From: Lentilactobacillus sunkii DSM 19904
GTDB lineage: Bacteria; Bacillota; Bacilli; Lactobacillales; Lactobacillaceae
Direction: 5' to 3'
Length of the DNA stretch: 64,000 nt
Assembly: GCF_001435575.1 (NCBI RefSeq)
Contig: NZ_AZEA01000006.1
Location: 712 to 64,711 of the forward strand
Position 1 is the first letter of the stretch; each line of letters opens with the position of its first letter. Positions 44,630-52,960 of the stretch are shown one piece after another. A program made the translations under genes and the position numbers. A model generated the notes under the pieces. That model did not search any database, was not told the origin of the DNA, and was given only the letters and a program-made list of their open reading frames with translations.

Positions 44630-45712
44630 ATGGAAACAAAGTATGTCATGGTCAAAAAAAGCATCAAATCAAACATCATTAACGGAAAATACAAGATTAA
44701 CGATAAGATCCCTACCGAGTCTGAATTGATGGCGATGTACAAGGTCAGTCGGTACACGATTCGACGGGCAGTTGGTGATCTTGAACACGAAGGTTACATC
44801 TATCGGGTTCAGGGCGGCGGGATGTATGTCAATGACTGGATCAACAATAAGGTGTCGTCCGATCGTTCCAACCAGAACGTTGGGGTTGTTACAACCCATA
44901 TTGCCAATTATATTTTCCCAAGCATCATTAGTGGGATTGACCAAGTCATTTCTGATGAGGGACTTTCCATATTAATTGGCAATACCCATGATGAGTACGA
45001 GAAAGAACGTCACAACTTATTGAATATGTTGGACAATGATGTCGTTGGCTTCATCATTGAACCAACCAGAAGTACATTGGACAACCCCAACCTGGACGTC
45101 TATCAGATGATTGTCGACTCGGGAAAGCCGGCTGTATTCATTAATGCGCATTATCCACAATTGAACTTTCCATATGTGGAGACCAATGATACTGATGCCG
45201 AAAAGGCTTTGGTTGATTACTTACTGGATAACGGTCATGAACGAGTCCTTGGTGTTTTCCAAGTAGACGACCTTCAGGGAGTTCACCGGATGAACGGTTT
45301 CATCAAGTCGTATCAAACTCATCCGACTGTTTCAACCTCTGGCGATATTATGATGTATCGTTCAAGCGATAACATCAACGATGTCCTGGAAAAAATTAAA
45401 AATCGGGTTAAAGTCGAGATGAACAATCTGCCGACAGCCATCGTTTGCTATAATGATCAACTCGCCATTGAGGTGATTGGGATGTTAAGCAAAGAAGGAG
45501 TTGCTGTTCCTGATCAGGTGTCTGTTGCCGGGTTCGATGACTATCAAATTTCGAAGTATATTGATCCAACTTTGACCACGATGATTCACCCTAAGCGAAA
45601 AATGGGTCATACAGCTGCTCAGTTGTTATTGGATATGCTGGATGGTAAGGATGGCGAGTCAAAGATTTTGGATTCGGAATTGATTGTCAGAGGCTCAACA
45701 AAAAGTATTTAA
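44630..45712 (+). CDS. araR: Arabinose repressor AraR (GntR-type HTH with LacI-type sensor)
   Basis: This 360-aa chimeric regulator has an N-terminal GntR winged HTH (residues 1-75: KINDKIPTESELMAMYKVSRYTIRRAVGDLEHEGYIYR read in pieces) and a LacI/GalR-type sugar-binding domain (about 85-360). This order is characteristic of AraR of Bacillus and lactobacilli, which is released from DNA by L-arabinose. It sits next to araE and araA, and ATTTATNCGTATAANT operators occur before galM/araR (44333) and araE (45835). The ATG follows GCGGGGGGAT. The arabinosidase island at 0.2-6.4 kb has its own AraC regulator, and I saw no clear AraR operator there. Confidence 0.92.
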   Translation: METKYVMVKKSIKSNIINGKYKINDKIPTESELMAMYKVSRYTIRRAVGDLEHEGYIYRVQGGGMYVNDWINNKVSSDRSNQNVGVVTTHIANYIFPSIISGIDQVISDEGLSILIGNTHDEYEKERHNLLNMLDNDVVGFIIEPTRSTLDNPNLDVYQMIVDSGKPAVFINAHYPQLNFPYVETNDTDAEKALVDYLLDNGHERVLGVFQVDDLQGVHRMNGFIKSYQTHPTVSTSGDIMMYRSSDNINDVLEKIKNRVKVEMNNLPTAIVCYNDQLAIEVIGMLSKEGVAVPDQVSVAGFDDYQISKYIDPTLTTMIHPKRKMGHTAAQLLLDMLDGKDGESKILDSELIVRGSTKSI

Positions 45713-45831
45713 CTCAAGTCACACAAATAATTTAGTATGATCACTTTCCATGAAAGGGGGTGACACACCGCGGATTATCCCATCCGTGTTTTATTTTCCT
45801 AAAAATTTTGTGCTAACAAATAAAATATATC

Positions 45832-45892
45832 TTGATTTATGCGTATAAATATTTTATACTCTTTTTGTAAGCGATGTCAGAAACCGTTTACA
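45832..45892 (+). promoter_or_regulatory. araE promoter with AraR operator and two CRE sites
   Basis: The -35 TTGATT (45832-45837) and -10 TATACT (45855-45860) are 17 bp apart. ATTTATGCGTATAAAT (45835-45850) is a near-perfect palindrome that fills the spacer and fits AraR operators. Two CRE-like sites follow the -10: TGTAAGCGATGTCA (45866-45879) and AGAAACCGTTTACA (45879-45892). The layout predicts arabinose induction with strong catabolite repression. Confidence 0.75.
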
Positions 45893-45952
45893 GTGCGCAC
45901 AGAGTTTTTGCAATACATTTTGGAAATATAAATTACGAATGGGGTGCTCGTT

Positions 45953-47314
45953 TTGAAAAAGGTCACAAACAATGGCTTTATCTATACATTTGGAGCCTTA
46001 GGCGGTTTGCTCTTCGGTTACGATATCGCGTCAGTTTCAGGTGCGATTCTGTTTATTGAAAAGCAGCTTCACTTAGGACCATGGGAACAAGGTTGGGTTG
46101 TTAGTTCAGTTTTAATTGGTGCCATTATCGGTGCCTTGGCAACCAGTAAGTTTTTGGATACGTACGGACGTCGTAAATTATTGATCTGGGCTTCAGTTAT
46201 CTTCTTCATCGGAGCCATTACATCAGGATTTGCGCCTAACTTTGAGATTTTGGTTGGAACGCGTGTTGTCTTAGGTATTGGTGTTGGTATTACATCAGCA
46301 TTGATTCCTGCCTACCTGCATGAACTTGCACCAAAGAGCATGCATGGTGCGGTTGCCACAATGTTCCAGCTGATGATCATGATTGGTATTTTGTTAGCCT
46401 ACATTTTGAACTACACATTTGCTCATATGTACACTGGCTGGCGTTGGATGTTAGGATTCGCTGCTTTACCTGCCTTCATTCTTTTCGTCGGAGCGCTCTT
46501 CCTTCCAGAAAGCCCTCGATTCCTTGTTAAGATTGGTAAGCTTGATGAAGCACGTGAAGTTTTGATGGATACCAACAAACATGATACCAAAGCTGTTGAT
46601 ACAGCCCTTGGCGAAATCGAAGAAACTGCCAAGCAACCTGTTGGCGGCTGGAAAGAATTATTTGGTAAAGGCGTTCGTCCAGCATTGATTACCGGACTTG
46701 GCGTTGCGATTTTCCAACAAGTTATTGGTAGTAACAGTGTTATCTTCTATGCACCAACAATCTTTACTGATGTTGGTTGGGGAGTTATCGCCGCATTGCT
46801 TGCCCATATCGGAATTGGTGTTGTTAACGTTATTGTTACCGTTGTTGCTATGTTGCTCATGGATAAAGTTGACCGTAAAAAGATGCTTGAGTTTGGTGCT
46901 GCAGGAATGGGTCTTTCACTGATCGTAATGTACACCGTTCTTAAGTTCGATAACGGATCACACACTGCCGCTATTGTTAGTGCCCTTGCACTGACTGTTT
47001 ACATTGCCTTTTATGCAACAACTTGGGCACCAGTTACCTGGGTTCTGATTGGTGAAGTCTTCCCATTGAACATTCGTGGGTTGGGAACATCACTTTGTTC
47101 AGCAACCAACTGGTTGGCCGACATGGTTGTTTCATTAACATTCCCAATGATGTTAAGCTCATGGGGATTGGATAATGCCTTCCTGTTCTACGCAGTCATC
47201 TGTGGAATTGCCATTTGGGTATGCCACAGCAAGTTCCTTGAAACCCGTGGTAAATCACTTGAAGAGATCGAACTTGATCTTCACAAGGCCGCTGGAACGG
47301 AAACTACAAATTAG
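45953..47314 (+). CDS. araE: Sugar porter family MFS, arabinose/xylose:H+ symporter
   Basis: This protein of about 453 aa has 12 membrane helices and sugar-porter signatures: GGLLFGYDIASVSGA in helix 1, DTYGRRKLL after helix 2, PESPRFLV after helix 6, DKVDRKKMLEFG in the middle of the C-terminal half, and WVLIGEVFPLNIRG (PETKG-region equivalent ends FLETRGKSLEEIE). It probably imports L-arabinose, because it sits between araR and araA; xylose is also possible. A GTG at 45944 opens the frame, but GGGG at 45941-45944 is better spaced for the TTG at 45953. Confidence 0.9.
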   Translation: MKKVTNNGFIYTFGALGGLLFGYDIASVSGAILFIEKQLHLGPWEQGWVVSSVLIGAIIGALATSKFLDTYGRRKLLIWASVIFFIGAITSGFAPNFEILVGTRVVLGIGVGITSALIPAYLHELAPKSMHGAVATMFQLMIMIGILLAYILNYTFAHMYTGWRWMLGFAALPAFILFVGALFLPESPRFLVKIGKLDEAREVLMDTNKHDTKAVDTALGEIEETAKQPVGGWKELFGKGVRPALITGLGVAIFQQVIGSNSVIFYAPTIFTDVGWGVIAALLAHIGIGVVNVIVTVVAMLLMDKVDRKKMLEFGAAGMGLSLIVMYTVLKFDNGSHTAAIVSALALTVYIAFYATTWAPVTWVLIGEVFPLNIRGLGTSLCSATNWLADMVVSLTFPMMLSSWGLDNAFLFYAVICGIAIWVCHSKFLETRGKSLEEIELDLHKAAGTETTN

Positions 47315-47322
47315 TTAACCAT

Positions 47323-47343
47323 TTTTAGACAATCTGTCTAAAA
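47323..47343. repeat. 9-bp inverted repeat between araE and araA
   Basis: TTTTAGACA (47323-47331) and TGTCTAAAA (47335-47343) flank ATC. The repeat lies in the 58-bp gap between araE and araA, 29 bp before the araA start. It could be an mRNA hairpin that sets the two genes' relative levels or an operator. Confidence 0.55.
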
Positions 47344-47372
47344 TTAATAAATCATCAAGAGGAGAGAAAACT

Positions 47373-48797
47373 ATGTTACAAGTACCTGATTATGAATTTT
47401 GGTTTGTTACTGGTAGTCAACATCTTTACGGAGAGGAACAATTAAAGTCCGTTGAAAAAGATGCCCGAGACATGGTTGATAAGTTAAACGCTTCTAAGAA
47501 GCTACCTTACCCAATCGTGTTCAAGATGGTAGCTACAACTGCTGACAGTATTACTCAGTTAATGAAAGATGTTAACTACAATGATAAAGTAGCCGGTGTG
47601 ATTACTTGGATGCACACATTCTCACCAGCTAAGAACTGGATCCGTGGTACTAAGTTACTCCAAAAGCCATTACTTCACTTGGCAACTCAATACTTGGATC
47701 ACATTCCATATGACACCATTGATTTCGATTACATGAACCTTAACCAAAGTGCTCATGGTGACCGTGAATACGGCTTTATCAATGCTCGTCTTCAAAAGCA
47801 CAACAAGATCGTTTACGGCTGGTGGGGAGATCCAGAAGTCCAAGACGAAATTGCTGATTGGGAAGATGTTGCAGTTGCTTACGACGAAAGCTTCAAGATC
47901 AAGGTTGCTCGTTTCGGTGACAACATGCGTAACGTTGCTGTTACTGAAGGTGACAAAGTTGAAGCTCAAATCCAATTTGGCTGGACTGTTGACTACTACG
48001 CACTTGGCGACTTGGTAGAATCAGTTAATGCTGTTCCTGAAAGTGACATTGACAAGAAGTACAAGGAATTACAAGATAAGTATGAACTTGTACAAGGCGA
48101 CAATGACAAAGACAAGTACGAACATTCAGTTCGTTACCAAATCCGTGAATACTTCGGAATCAAGAACTTCTTGGACAAAGGTAACTACTCAGCATTTACT
48201 ACTAACTTCGAAGACCTTTATGGTTTGGAACAATTACCTGGCCTTGCAGCACAATTGCTCATGGACGAAGGTTATGGTTTCGGTGCCGAAGGTGACTGGA
48301 AGACAGCTGCTCTTGACCGCTTAGTTAAGATCTTAACTCATAATCAAGCTACTGCATTCATGGAAGACTACACTCTTGAATTACAAAAGGGTAAAGAAGC
48401 TATCCTTGGATCACATATGCTCGAAGTTGACCCTGGTATTGCCAGTGACAAGCCTCGTGTTGAAGTTCACCCATTGGATATCGGTGGTAAAGCTGATCCT
48501 GCACGTCTGGTATTTACTGGTCGTGAAGGCGATGCAATGGACATCACCATTTCAGACTTCGGTACTGAATACCGTATGATCGGATATGCTGTTGAAGGAC
48601 ACAAAGCTCCAAAGCCAACTCCACATCTTCCTGTTGCAAAACAAATGTGGACTCCAAAGATGGGCTTGAAGAACGGTGCCACTCAATGGATCCAAGATGG
48701 TGGTGGACACCATACCGTATTGACATTTGCTGCTAATGAAACTCAAATCCAAGACTTGGCAACAATGTTTGGTTTGAAGTTTAACGATATCAAGTAG
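47373..48797 (+). CDS. araA: L-arabinose isomerase
   Basis: This 474-aa enzyme converts L-arabinose to L-ribulose. It matches AraA over its full length: [14 protein letters not shown] at the N-terminus, the metal-binding Glu residues in [11 protein letters not shown] and FMEDYTLEL, and the metal-binding His residues in GSHMLEVDP and the final [17 protein letters not shown] precedes the ATG. Codon use looks biased to a highly expressed set. It is last in its operon: repeat copy B starts 2 nt after its stop codon. Neither ribulokinase (araB) nor ribulose-5-phosphate epimerase (araD) is in the window. Confidence 0.96.
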   Translation: MLQVPDYEFWFVTGSQHLYGEEQLKSVEKDARDMVDKLNASKKLPYPIVFKMVATTADSITQLMKDVNYNDKVAGVITWMHTFSPAKNWIRGTKLLQKPLLHLATQYLDHIPYDTIDFDYMNLNQSAHGDREYGFINARLQKHNKIVYGWWGDPEVQDEIADWEDVAVAYDESFKIKVARFGDNMRNVAVTEGDKVEAQIQFGWTVDYYALGDLVESVNAVPESDIDKKYKELQDKYELVQGDNDKDKYEHSVRYQIREYFGIKNFLDKGNYSAFTTNFEDLYGLEQLPGLAAQLLMDEGYGFGAEGDWKTAALDRLVKILTHNQATAFMEDYTLELQKGKEAILGSHMLEVDPGIASDKPRVEVHPLDIGGKADPARLVFTGREGDAMDITISDFGTEYRMIGYAVEGHKAPKPTPHLPVAKQMWTPKMGLKNGATQWIQDGGGHHTVLTFAANETQIQDLATMFGLKFNDIK

Positions 48798-48798
48798 C

Positions 48799-48928
48799 AG
48801 AGTGTGAGCCGGGGCGGTTAATAACCGGAGCCTAAGCTGACTTTTGGTAAAATCGAGTTTGATTTTGCCAAAAGTTGGCTTAGGTGCAGGTTATTGCCCT
48901 GGGGAACACGTTTCGGCTAAGTAATAGT
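48799..48928 (+). repeat. Dispersed hairpin element, copy B (130 bp)
   Basis: Starts AGAGTGTGAG and ends GAACACGTTTCGGCTAAGTA then ATAGT, beginning 2 nt after the araA stop codon. The interior pairs GCCTAAGC with GCTTAGG, ACTTTTGG with CCAAAAGT, and AAAATC with GATTTT around GAGTTT. It is the same length as copy A; stem changes such as G-C to A-T in the GAAATC/GATTTC arm are compensated. It may end or protect the araA mRNA. Confidence 0.85.
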
Positions 48929-49120
48929 AGTGTGTGTGAATAAAAATCACCTGCCCTAAGAGTAACCCCGAGAGATTACTCACTATAAAGTTCCAATAAC
49001 AAAGTTCCGAGAGACTTATAATGGAACTTAATGAAAATTGAAATGAGGTTGAGACAAATTTGCGTTTGCCTCGACCTCATTTTGTACATATCTGTTTTAA
49101 ATTATAGGAGGAAATTGATA
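48929..49120. other. Intergenic region upstream of the acetyltransferase gene
   Basis: It holds repeated pieces (AAAGTTCC twice, CGAGAGA twice) and an inverted pair AAGTTCC/GGAACTT around 49002-49030, followed by the terminator at 49040-49084. AGGAGGAA precedes the acetyltransferase ATG. I see no open frame; a small regulatory RNA or leader is possible but not shown. Confidence 0.45.
49040..49084. terminator. Terminator before the acetyltransferase gene
   Basis: AAATGAGGTTGAGACAAA pairs with TTTGCCTCGACCTCATTT, with one bulge, a short loop and a T-rich end. It would stop transcription from araA or of a leader RNA of the acetyltransferase gene, since the coding start lies only 37 bp downstream. 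Confidence 0.8.
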
Positions 49121-49678
49121 ATGCTTACTGAAAAAGAGAAGATGTTGGCTGGCGAGAAGTACCTGAACATTAGTGAGGAGCTGGCTGAAGATCGCCGCAC
49201 CAACCGACTGCTGGTTGATAAATTCAACCGGGTTGCCAGAGAGGATCCAAAGCAAGGCAGTGAGATCATTAAACAGATGTTCCACCACACAGGTGAAAAA
49301 GTCGACATCCAATCACCGTTTCAGTGTGATTATGGGTACACGGTTTCTGTCGGTGAGAATTTCTTTGCCAACTATGGCTGTACTTTTATTGATGTTGGTA
49401 AGATTACCATTGGTGACAATGCCTTATTGGGACCGAATGTTCAAATCTTCTCGGTTAACCATCCACTCGACGTTGACGATCGAAAAGCCGGGTATGAGTA
49501 TCCAGCCGATGTGACGATCGGTGACAACCTATGGGCCGGCGGCGGTGCCATTATTGTGCCCGGTGTTACTTTAGGAGATAATGTTATAATTGCAGCAGGC
49601 GCTGTTGTCACCAAATCATTTGGCGACAACGTTTTGATTGGCGGAAATCCTGCCAGAGTCATTAAAAAATTGAAATAG
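49121..49678 (+). CDS. Sugar O-acetyltransferase, maltose/galactoside acetyltransferase type
   Basis: This 185-aa protein has the Maa/LacA N-terminal segment (EKEKMLAGEKYLN, then ELAEDRRTNRLLVDKFN) and a left-handed beta-helix of hexapeptide repeats, with the acetyl-CoA/catalytic region FSVNHPLDVDDRKAGYEY. It transfers acetyl from acetyl-CoA to a sugar hydroxyl, probably to detoxify non-metabolised sugars. The open frame extends upstream to 49031 through the terminator, but AGGAGGAA at 49106-49113 points to the ATG at 49121. The aldo/keto reductase gene starts 14 bp after its stop codon, so the two form an operon. Confidence 0.92.
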   Translation: MLTEKEKMLAGEKYLNISEELAEDRRTNRLLVDKFNRVAREDPKQGSEIIKQMFHHTGEKVDIQSPFQCDYGYTVSVGENFFANYGCTFIDVGKITIGDNALLGPNVQIFSVNHPLDVDDRKAGYEYPADVTIGDNLWAGGGAIIVPGVTLGDNVIIAAGAVVTKSFGDNVLIGGNPARVIKKLK

Positions 49679-49692
49679 CACGGAGGATTTGC

Positions 49693-50550
49693 ATGAGTAA
49701 AGAGAATATTGGAAGCAGAATTGAATTGGCAGATGGCAATAAGATGCCCCAAGAAGGTCTTGGTGTTTATCGGATGACTGATGAAGATGAATTAATTAAG
49801 TCGGTTAAATCCGCATACTCCGACGGTTATCGGTTGTTTGATACCGCCCAGATGTACGGTAATGAAGCAGCGGTTGGTAAAGCCATTAAAGATCTTGATG
49901 TTCCTCGTGACGATGTCTTTATTACCACTAAGATTGCCGAAGACAACCAAGGATACGACAAGGTTATGTCTTCATTTGAGGAATCATTGAAGAAATTACA
50001 GTTGGACTATGTTGATATGTTGATGGTTCACTGGCCGATTCATACCCACTTCTTTGAAACTTGGCGCGCATTTGAAGCTCTCAAAGAACAAGGATTGGTT
50101 AAGTCAATTGCAACCAGCAACTATGGCATGCTTCACCTGCAGTATTTAGCAACCAAAGCTAATGAAATGCCGGTTGTTAACCAGTTGGAAGTTCACCCAT
50201 ACTTGTCACAGAAGGCGATGATTGATTTTGATCGTGAAAATCACATTGTCACCCAGGCCTGGGCACCACTTGGACGAGGCAAAATTTTTGATGATCCAGT
50301 AATTGTTAAAATTGCTAAGGAACATGGTAAGTCAGCTGCTCAAGTCATTTTGAGATGGCATTTCCAACGTGGAGATGCATTTATTCCCAAGTCAGTCCAT
50401 CCAGAACGGATTAGGCAGAACGCTGACATTTATGACTTTGAGTTGAGCACGGATGAAATGAAACAGGTCGATGGGTTGAATCGGAATACCCGGATCAGTC
50501 AGGAGCCTGAGATGGTGTATGAGATTGGGCATCAGTATCCGCATCATTAA
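49693..50550 (+). CDS. Aldo/keto reductase (2,5-diketo-D-gluconate reductase-like)
   Basis: This 285-aa TIM-barrel reductase has the catalytic tetrad in place: Asp in RLFDTAQMYGNE with Tyr four residues on, Lys in ITTKIAEDN, and His in LMVHWPIH. The cofactor motif IPKSVHPERIRQN near the C-terminus binds NADP(H). AKR5-type enzymes reduce small aldehydes, methylglyoxal or keto sugars. Its partner is the acetyltransferase 14 bp upstream. Substrate not determinable; a role in keto-gluconate chemistry is possible but speculative. A terminator follows at 50563-50618. Confidence 0.9.
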   Translation: MSKENIGSRIELADGNKMPQEGLGVYRMTDEDELIKSVKSAYSDGYRLFDTAQMYGNEAAVGKAIKDLDVPRDDVFITTKIAEDNQGYDKVMSSFEESLKKLQLDYVDMLMVHWPIHTHFFETWRAFEALKEQGLVKSIATSNYGMLHLQYLATKANEMPVVNQLEVHPYLSQKAMIDFDRENHIVTQAWAPLGRGKIFDDPVIVKIAKEHGKSAAQVILRWHFQRGDAFIPKSVHPERIRQNADIYDFELSTDEMKQVDGLNRNTRISQEPEMVYEIGHQYPHH

Positions 50551-50562
50551 TATGTTTTGAAA

Positions 50563-50618
50563 AGAAGGGCTTCGTTGATGAACTTGCTGGTTTTAGAGTT
50601 CATTACGAAGCCTTTTTG
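50563..50618 (+). terminator. Terminator of the aldo/keto reductase operon
   Basis: AGGCTTCGT-ATGAACT-type arms (AAGGGCTTCGTTGATGAACT with AGAGTTCATTACGAAGCCTT) form a stem of about 18 bp, followed by TTTTT. Confidence 0.88.
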
Positions 50619-50721
50619 AATAATCATTTAAGCTTGATTTATTCTCAATGAGCGATATAACGGAATTGGGTTTCAACTTTTTGCTTTTAGACAATAAATT
50701 ATGTGCTTGGGAGATAATAGA

Positions 50722-51084
50722 TTGGATGCAAGGAACAGGAAGTTATCTAAAATATTGATTGGACTACTGCTGATACTGGCTGGTGGGGTTGTCATATTCT
50801 TCAGCATTTTCGCCATGGGTCCACTACCAGTTTCCAAAGGCATGGCAGCCATTTATTGGCTTATATTCACCGGTGGAATGAATGTCGTTGGCGGAATTGG
50901 CTACTTGTTCTTACATAATAGGGCGATTGTGTTAACACTTGCTGGTGTGCTAATCATTGTGAATTTAATTCCAGCTGTTCAGCAGGCAATGTCGGGGAAT
51001 TACTTTTTGTTCCCAATGATTGTCATGCTCATCATTTTAGCAGTTGCGGTTGGTGCAATATCTTTATGGAATGAATCAAAATAA
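50722..51084 (+). CDS. Small hypothetical integral membrane protein
   Basis: This protein of about 120 aa has four predicted membrane helices: LSKILIGLLLILAGGVVIFF, a second beginning AIYWLIFTGGMNVVGGIGYLF, IVLTLAGVLIIVNLIPA, and FPMIVMLIILAVAVGAISL. No family is recognised. An ATG at 50701 opens the frame but lacks a ribosome binding site; GGGAGA at 50709-50714 fits the TTG at 50722. It is a single gene between the reductase terminator and a terminator at 51081-51125. Confidence 0.65.
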   Translation: MDARNRKLSKILIGLLLILAGGVVIFFSIFAMGPLPVSKGMAAIYWLIFTGGMNVVGGIGYLFLHNRAIVLTLAGVLIIVNLIPAVQQAMSGNYFLFPMIVMLIILAVAVGAISLWNESK

Positions 51085-51125
51085 GCCTTGGTGAAAGCAA
51101 ACCCAGCTTCCATCAAGGCTTTTGT
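51081..51125. terminator. Bidirectional terminator between the membrane protein and ZIP genes
   Basis: AAGCCTTGGTG pairs with CATCAAGGCTT around a loop of about 20 nt, with TTTTG after it on the plus strand and ATTTT-like sequence on the minus strand. The genes on its two sides converge. Confidence 0.75.
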
Positions 51126-51136
51126 TATGATCATTT

Positions 51137-51958
51137 TTACCCCAGTGCTACGTCTAGCACCATCATCAACGTGAACCCGGCCATAATCCCAAAGATTGCC
51201 CAGTGGGATTCTTCTTTGGTTCTGGCATGGGCTTCCGGAATTAGTTCCTTACATGCAACGTAGATCATCGCACCGGCCGCAAATGACAACGCATATGGCA
51301 ACAGTGAGTTGACCGACGCCACCAGCAATGCGCCCAAGACACCCGCAATTGGCTCAACGGCACCACTTGCCTGACCATACATAAATGCTCGAAAGCGACT
51401 CATCCCGTTTTGACGCAGGGGAATCGAGACCGCGGCTCCTTCAGGAAAATTCTGCAGCCCAATTCCGATGGCAACCGTGGTGGCCGCAAGAAGCATCGCC
51501 GCCTGCTCACCATCTGCGGCAGCCCCGATCGCCCCAAAGGCAACTCCGACTGCCAGTCCTTCCGGGATGTTGTGCAGTGTGATGGAGAAGACCAGTAGAA
51601 TGGCACGTTTAACTGCTGCCCGAGAGCCACCCTCTGTTCGGGCCCGTTTCAAATAAATTGCCGGAATAATTTTGTCAGCTAAATATAAGAAGAAACCACC
51701 GGCTGCAAATCCAATGCCAACTACCAGCCAAGGAATGCGGTCCTGAGTTTCAGCTAAATTAATTGCAGGATCCAGCAATGACCAAAACGATGCCGCGATC
51801 ATCACGCCGGCTGCAAACCCATACATCAACGCCAGTGCGTGACTGCGGATTGTTTTGAAGGCAAATACCAATGCGGAACCCAAAGCAGTGACTGCCCACG
51901 TGAATAGCGTGGCGAAAAGGGCCTGCTGCCAAGGGACAAAATTTGTTAGTGTGTCCAT
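51137..51958 (-). CDS. ZIP-family divalent metal (zinc) transporter
   Basis: This 273-aa protein has about eight membrane helices and the paired ZIP metal-site motifs HNIPEGLAVGVAFGA (helix 4) and QNFPEGAAVSIPL (helix 5). It belongs to the GufA/ZupT-like group that imports zinc or other divalent metals. A charged loop KRARTEGGSRAAVKR lies between helices 3 and 4. It is monocistronic on the minus strand, with its start ATG at 51958 and an AGCGAGGTAT-type site upstream. Metal specificity cannot be told from sequence. Confidence 0.92.
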   Translation of the reverse strand: MDTLTNFVPWQQALFATLFTWAVTALGSALVFAFKTIRSHALALMYGFAAGVMIAASFWSLLDPAINLAETQDRIPWLVVGIGFAAGGFFLYLADKIIPAIYLKRARTEGGSRAAVKRAILLVFSITLHNIPEGLAVGVAFGAIGAAADGEQAAMLLAATTVAIGIGLQNFPEGAAVSIPLRQNGMSRFRAFMYGQASGAVEPIAGVLGALLVASVNSLLPYALSFAAGAMIYVACKELIPEAHARTKEESHWAIFGIMAGFTLMMVLDVALG

Positions 51959-52143
51959 ATATACCTCGCTTTATAAGTAAAGTTCAGTTCCTATGATAAG
52001 TATAACAAGAAGCATTCTATGAAAGCCAGTCAGTTCTCGTTAGAAATTTTGTTGAATTCAAAGTGACTTTTAATGTCAAATAATCACTTATCCGCTATAC
52101 TTGATGTATGTGAAAGCAAATTTTTGAGAAATGGGATGATTTT

Positions 52144-52803
52144 TTGACAAAGGTTACTGCTTACTTGGTCCGACATGGTCAGACATACTTGAACATGTAC
52201 AACAAGGTTCAGGGCTGGATTGATTCTCCGTTGACTGAAAAAGGAATTCAAGATGCTAAGAGCGCTGGTAAACGACTTGCCAAGATTGACTTTGCCGCTT
52301 CATTTACGAGTGATTCAGGTCGGGCAATCGACACTGGCAAGTTGATCCTGCGGGCCAACCCACATAACATGAACATAGTAAGTTACCAATATCCCGAATT
52401 ACGAGAACAATTTCACGGTTATTTCGAAGGAAATGACCTTAACCAAATGTGGCAGTTCGTTGGTGCCCAGGTTCAAGAGACTACTGAAAAGGAAGTCTTG
52501 ACCAACTTCGGGTTGGAACGTGCCAGAGACTTGATTCACCGGGCGGATTTGTACAACAACGCTGAAAATAACGCAATGTTCTGGGAACGTCTCGATCATG
52601 GGTTTGAAAAAATTCGTCAAAACACTCATGACGGCGAGGATATTCTGATTGTGTCCCATGGGATGACAATTCGATCAATCGTTGATCGTTATGCGCCAAA
52701 GCTGGATTTGGGTGTTGCAACCAAGAACGGCAGTGTGACCAAATTGATTATTACCGATGACGATATCAAAGTCGAATACTTTAATAATCTCGGCGAAGTC
52801 TAG
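52144..52803 (+). CDS. Histidine phosphatase family protein (phosphoglycerate mutase-like)
   Basis: This 219-aa protein has the RHG motif LVRHGQTYLN with the phosphorylated His11, the second catalytic His in IVSHGMTIRSI, and a proton-donor Glu in YPELREQFHGYFEG. It is a cofactor-independent-of-name branched phosphatase group member (GpmB/CobC-like), probably acting on a small phosphorylated metabolite rather than on glycolytic phosphoglycerate. It starts with TTG at 52144 after GAAATGGGATG. It is a single gene; repeat copy F lies downstream. The true substrate is unknown. Confidence 0.88.
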   Translation: MTKVTAYLVRHGQTYLNMYNKVQGWIDSPLTEKGIQDAKSAGKRLAKIDFAASFTSDSGRAIDTGKLILRANPHNMNIVSYQYPELREQFHGYFEGNDLNQMWQFVGAQVQETTEKEVLTNFGLERARDLIHRADLYNNAENNAMFWERLDHGFEKIRQNTHDGEDILIVSHGMTIRSIVDRYAPKLDLGVATKNGSVTKLIITDDDIKVEYFNNLGEV

Positions 52804-52879
52804 TTGTTTAGTACCATTTAATATGATATATTTATAAGACATGTGTTGGTCAGGACAATTATGCCCTGGCTTTTATTTT

Positions 52880-52946
52880 AGAGTGCAACGAGAACCAGCT
52901 TAGAGGGTATCATCTGGTTCATCGGCACCCTTTTCGGTAGAACAGT
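52880..52946 (+). repeat. Dispersed hairpin element, copy F (short, 67 bp)
   Basis: It starts AGAGTGCAAC, as copy C does, and ends GGCACCCTTTTCGGTAGAAC then AGT, a variant of the GCACGTTTCCGCTAAATAAC tail. Between them GAACCAG (52892-52898) pairs with CTGGTTC (52914-52920). It lies between the phosphatase gene and the ABC-F gene and ends 14 bp before the ABC-F start, so its tail is in the leader of that mRNA. Confidence 0.6.
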
Positions 52947-52960
52947 GAGGTACTATATTA

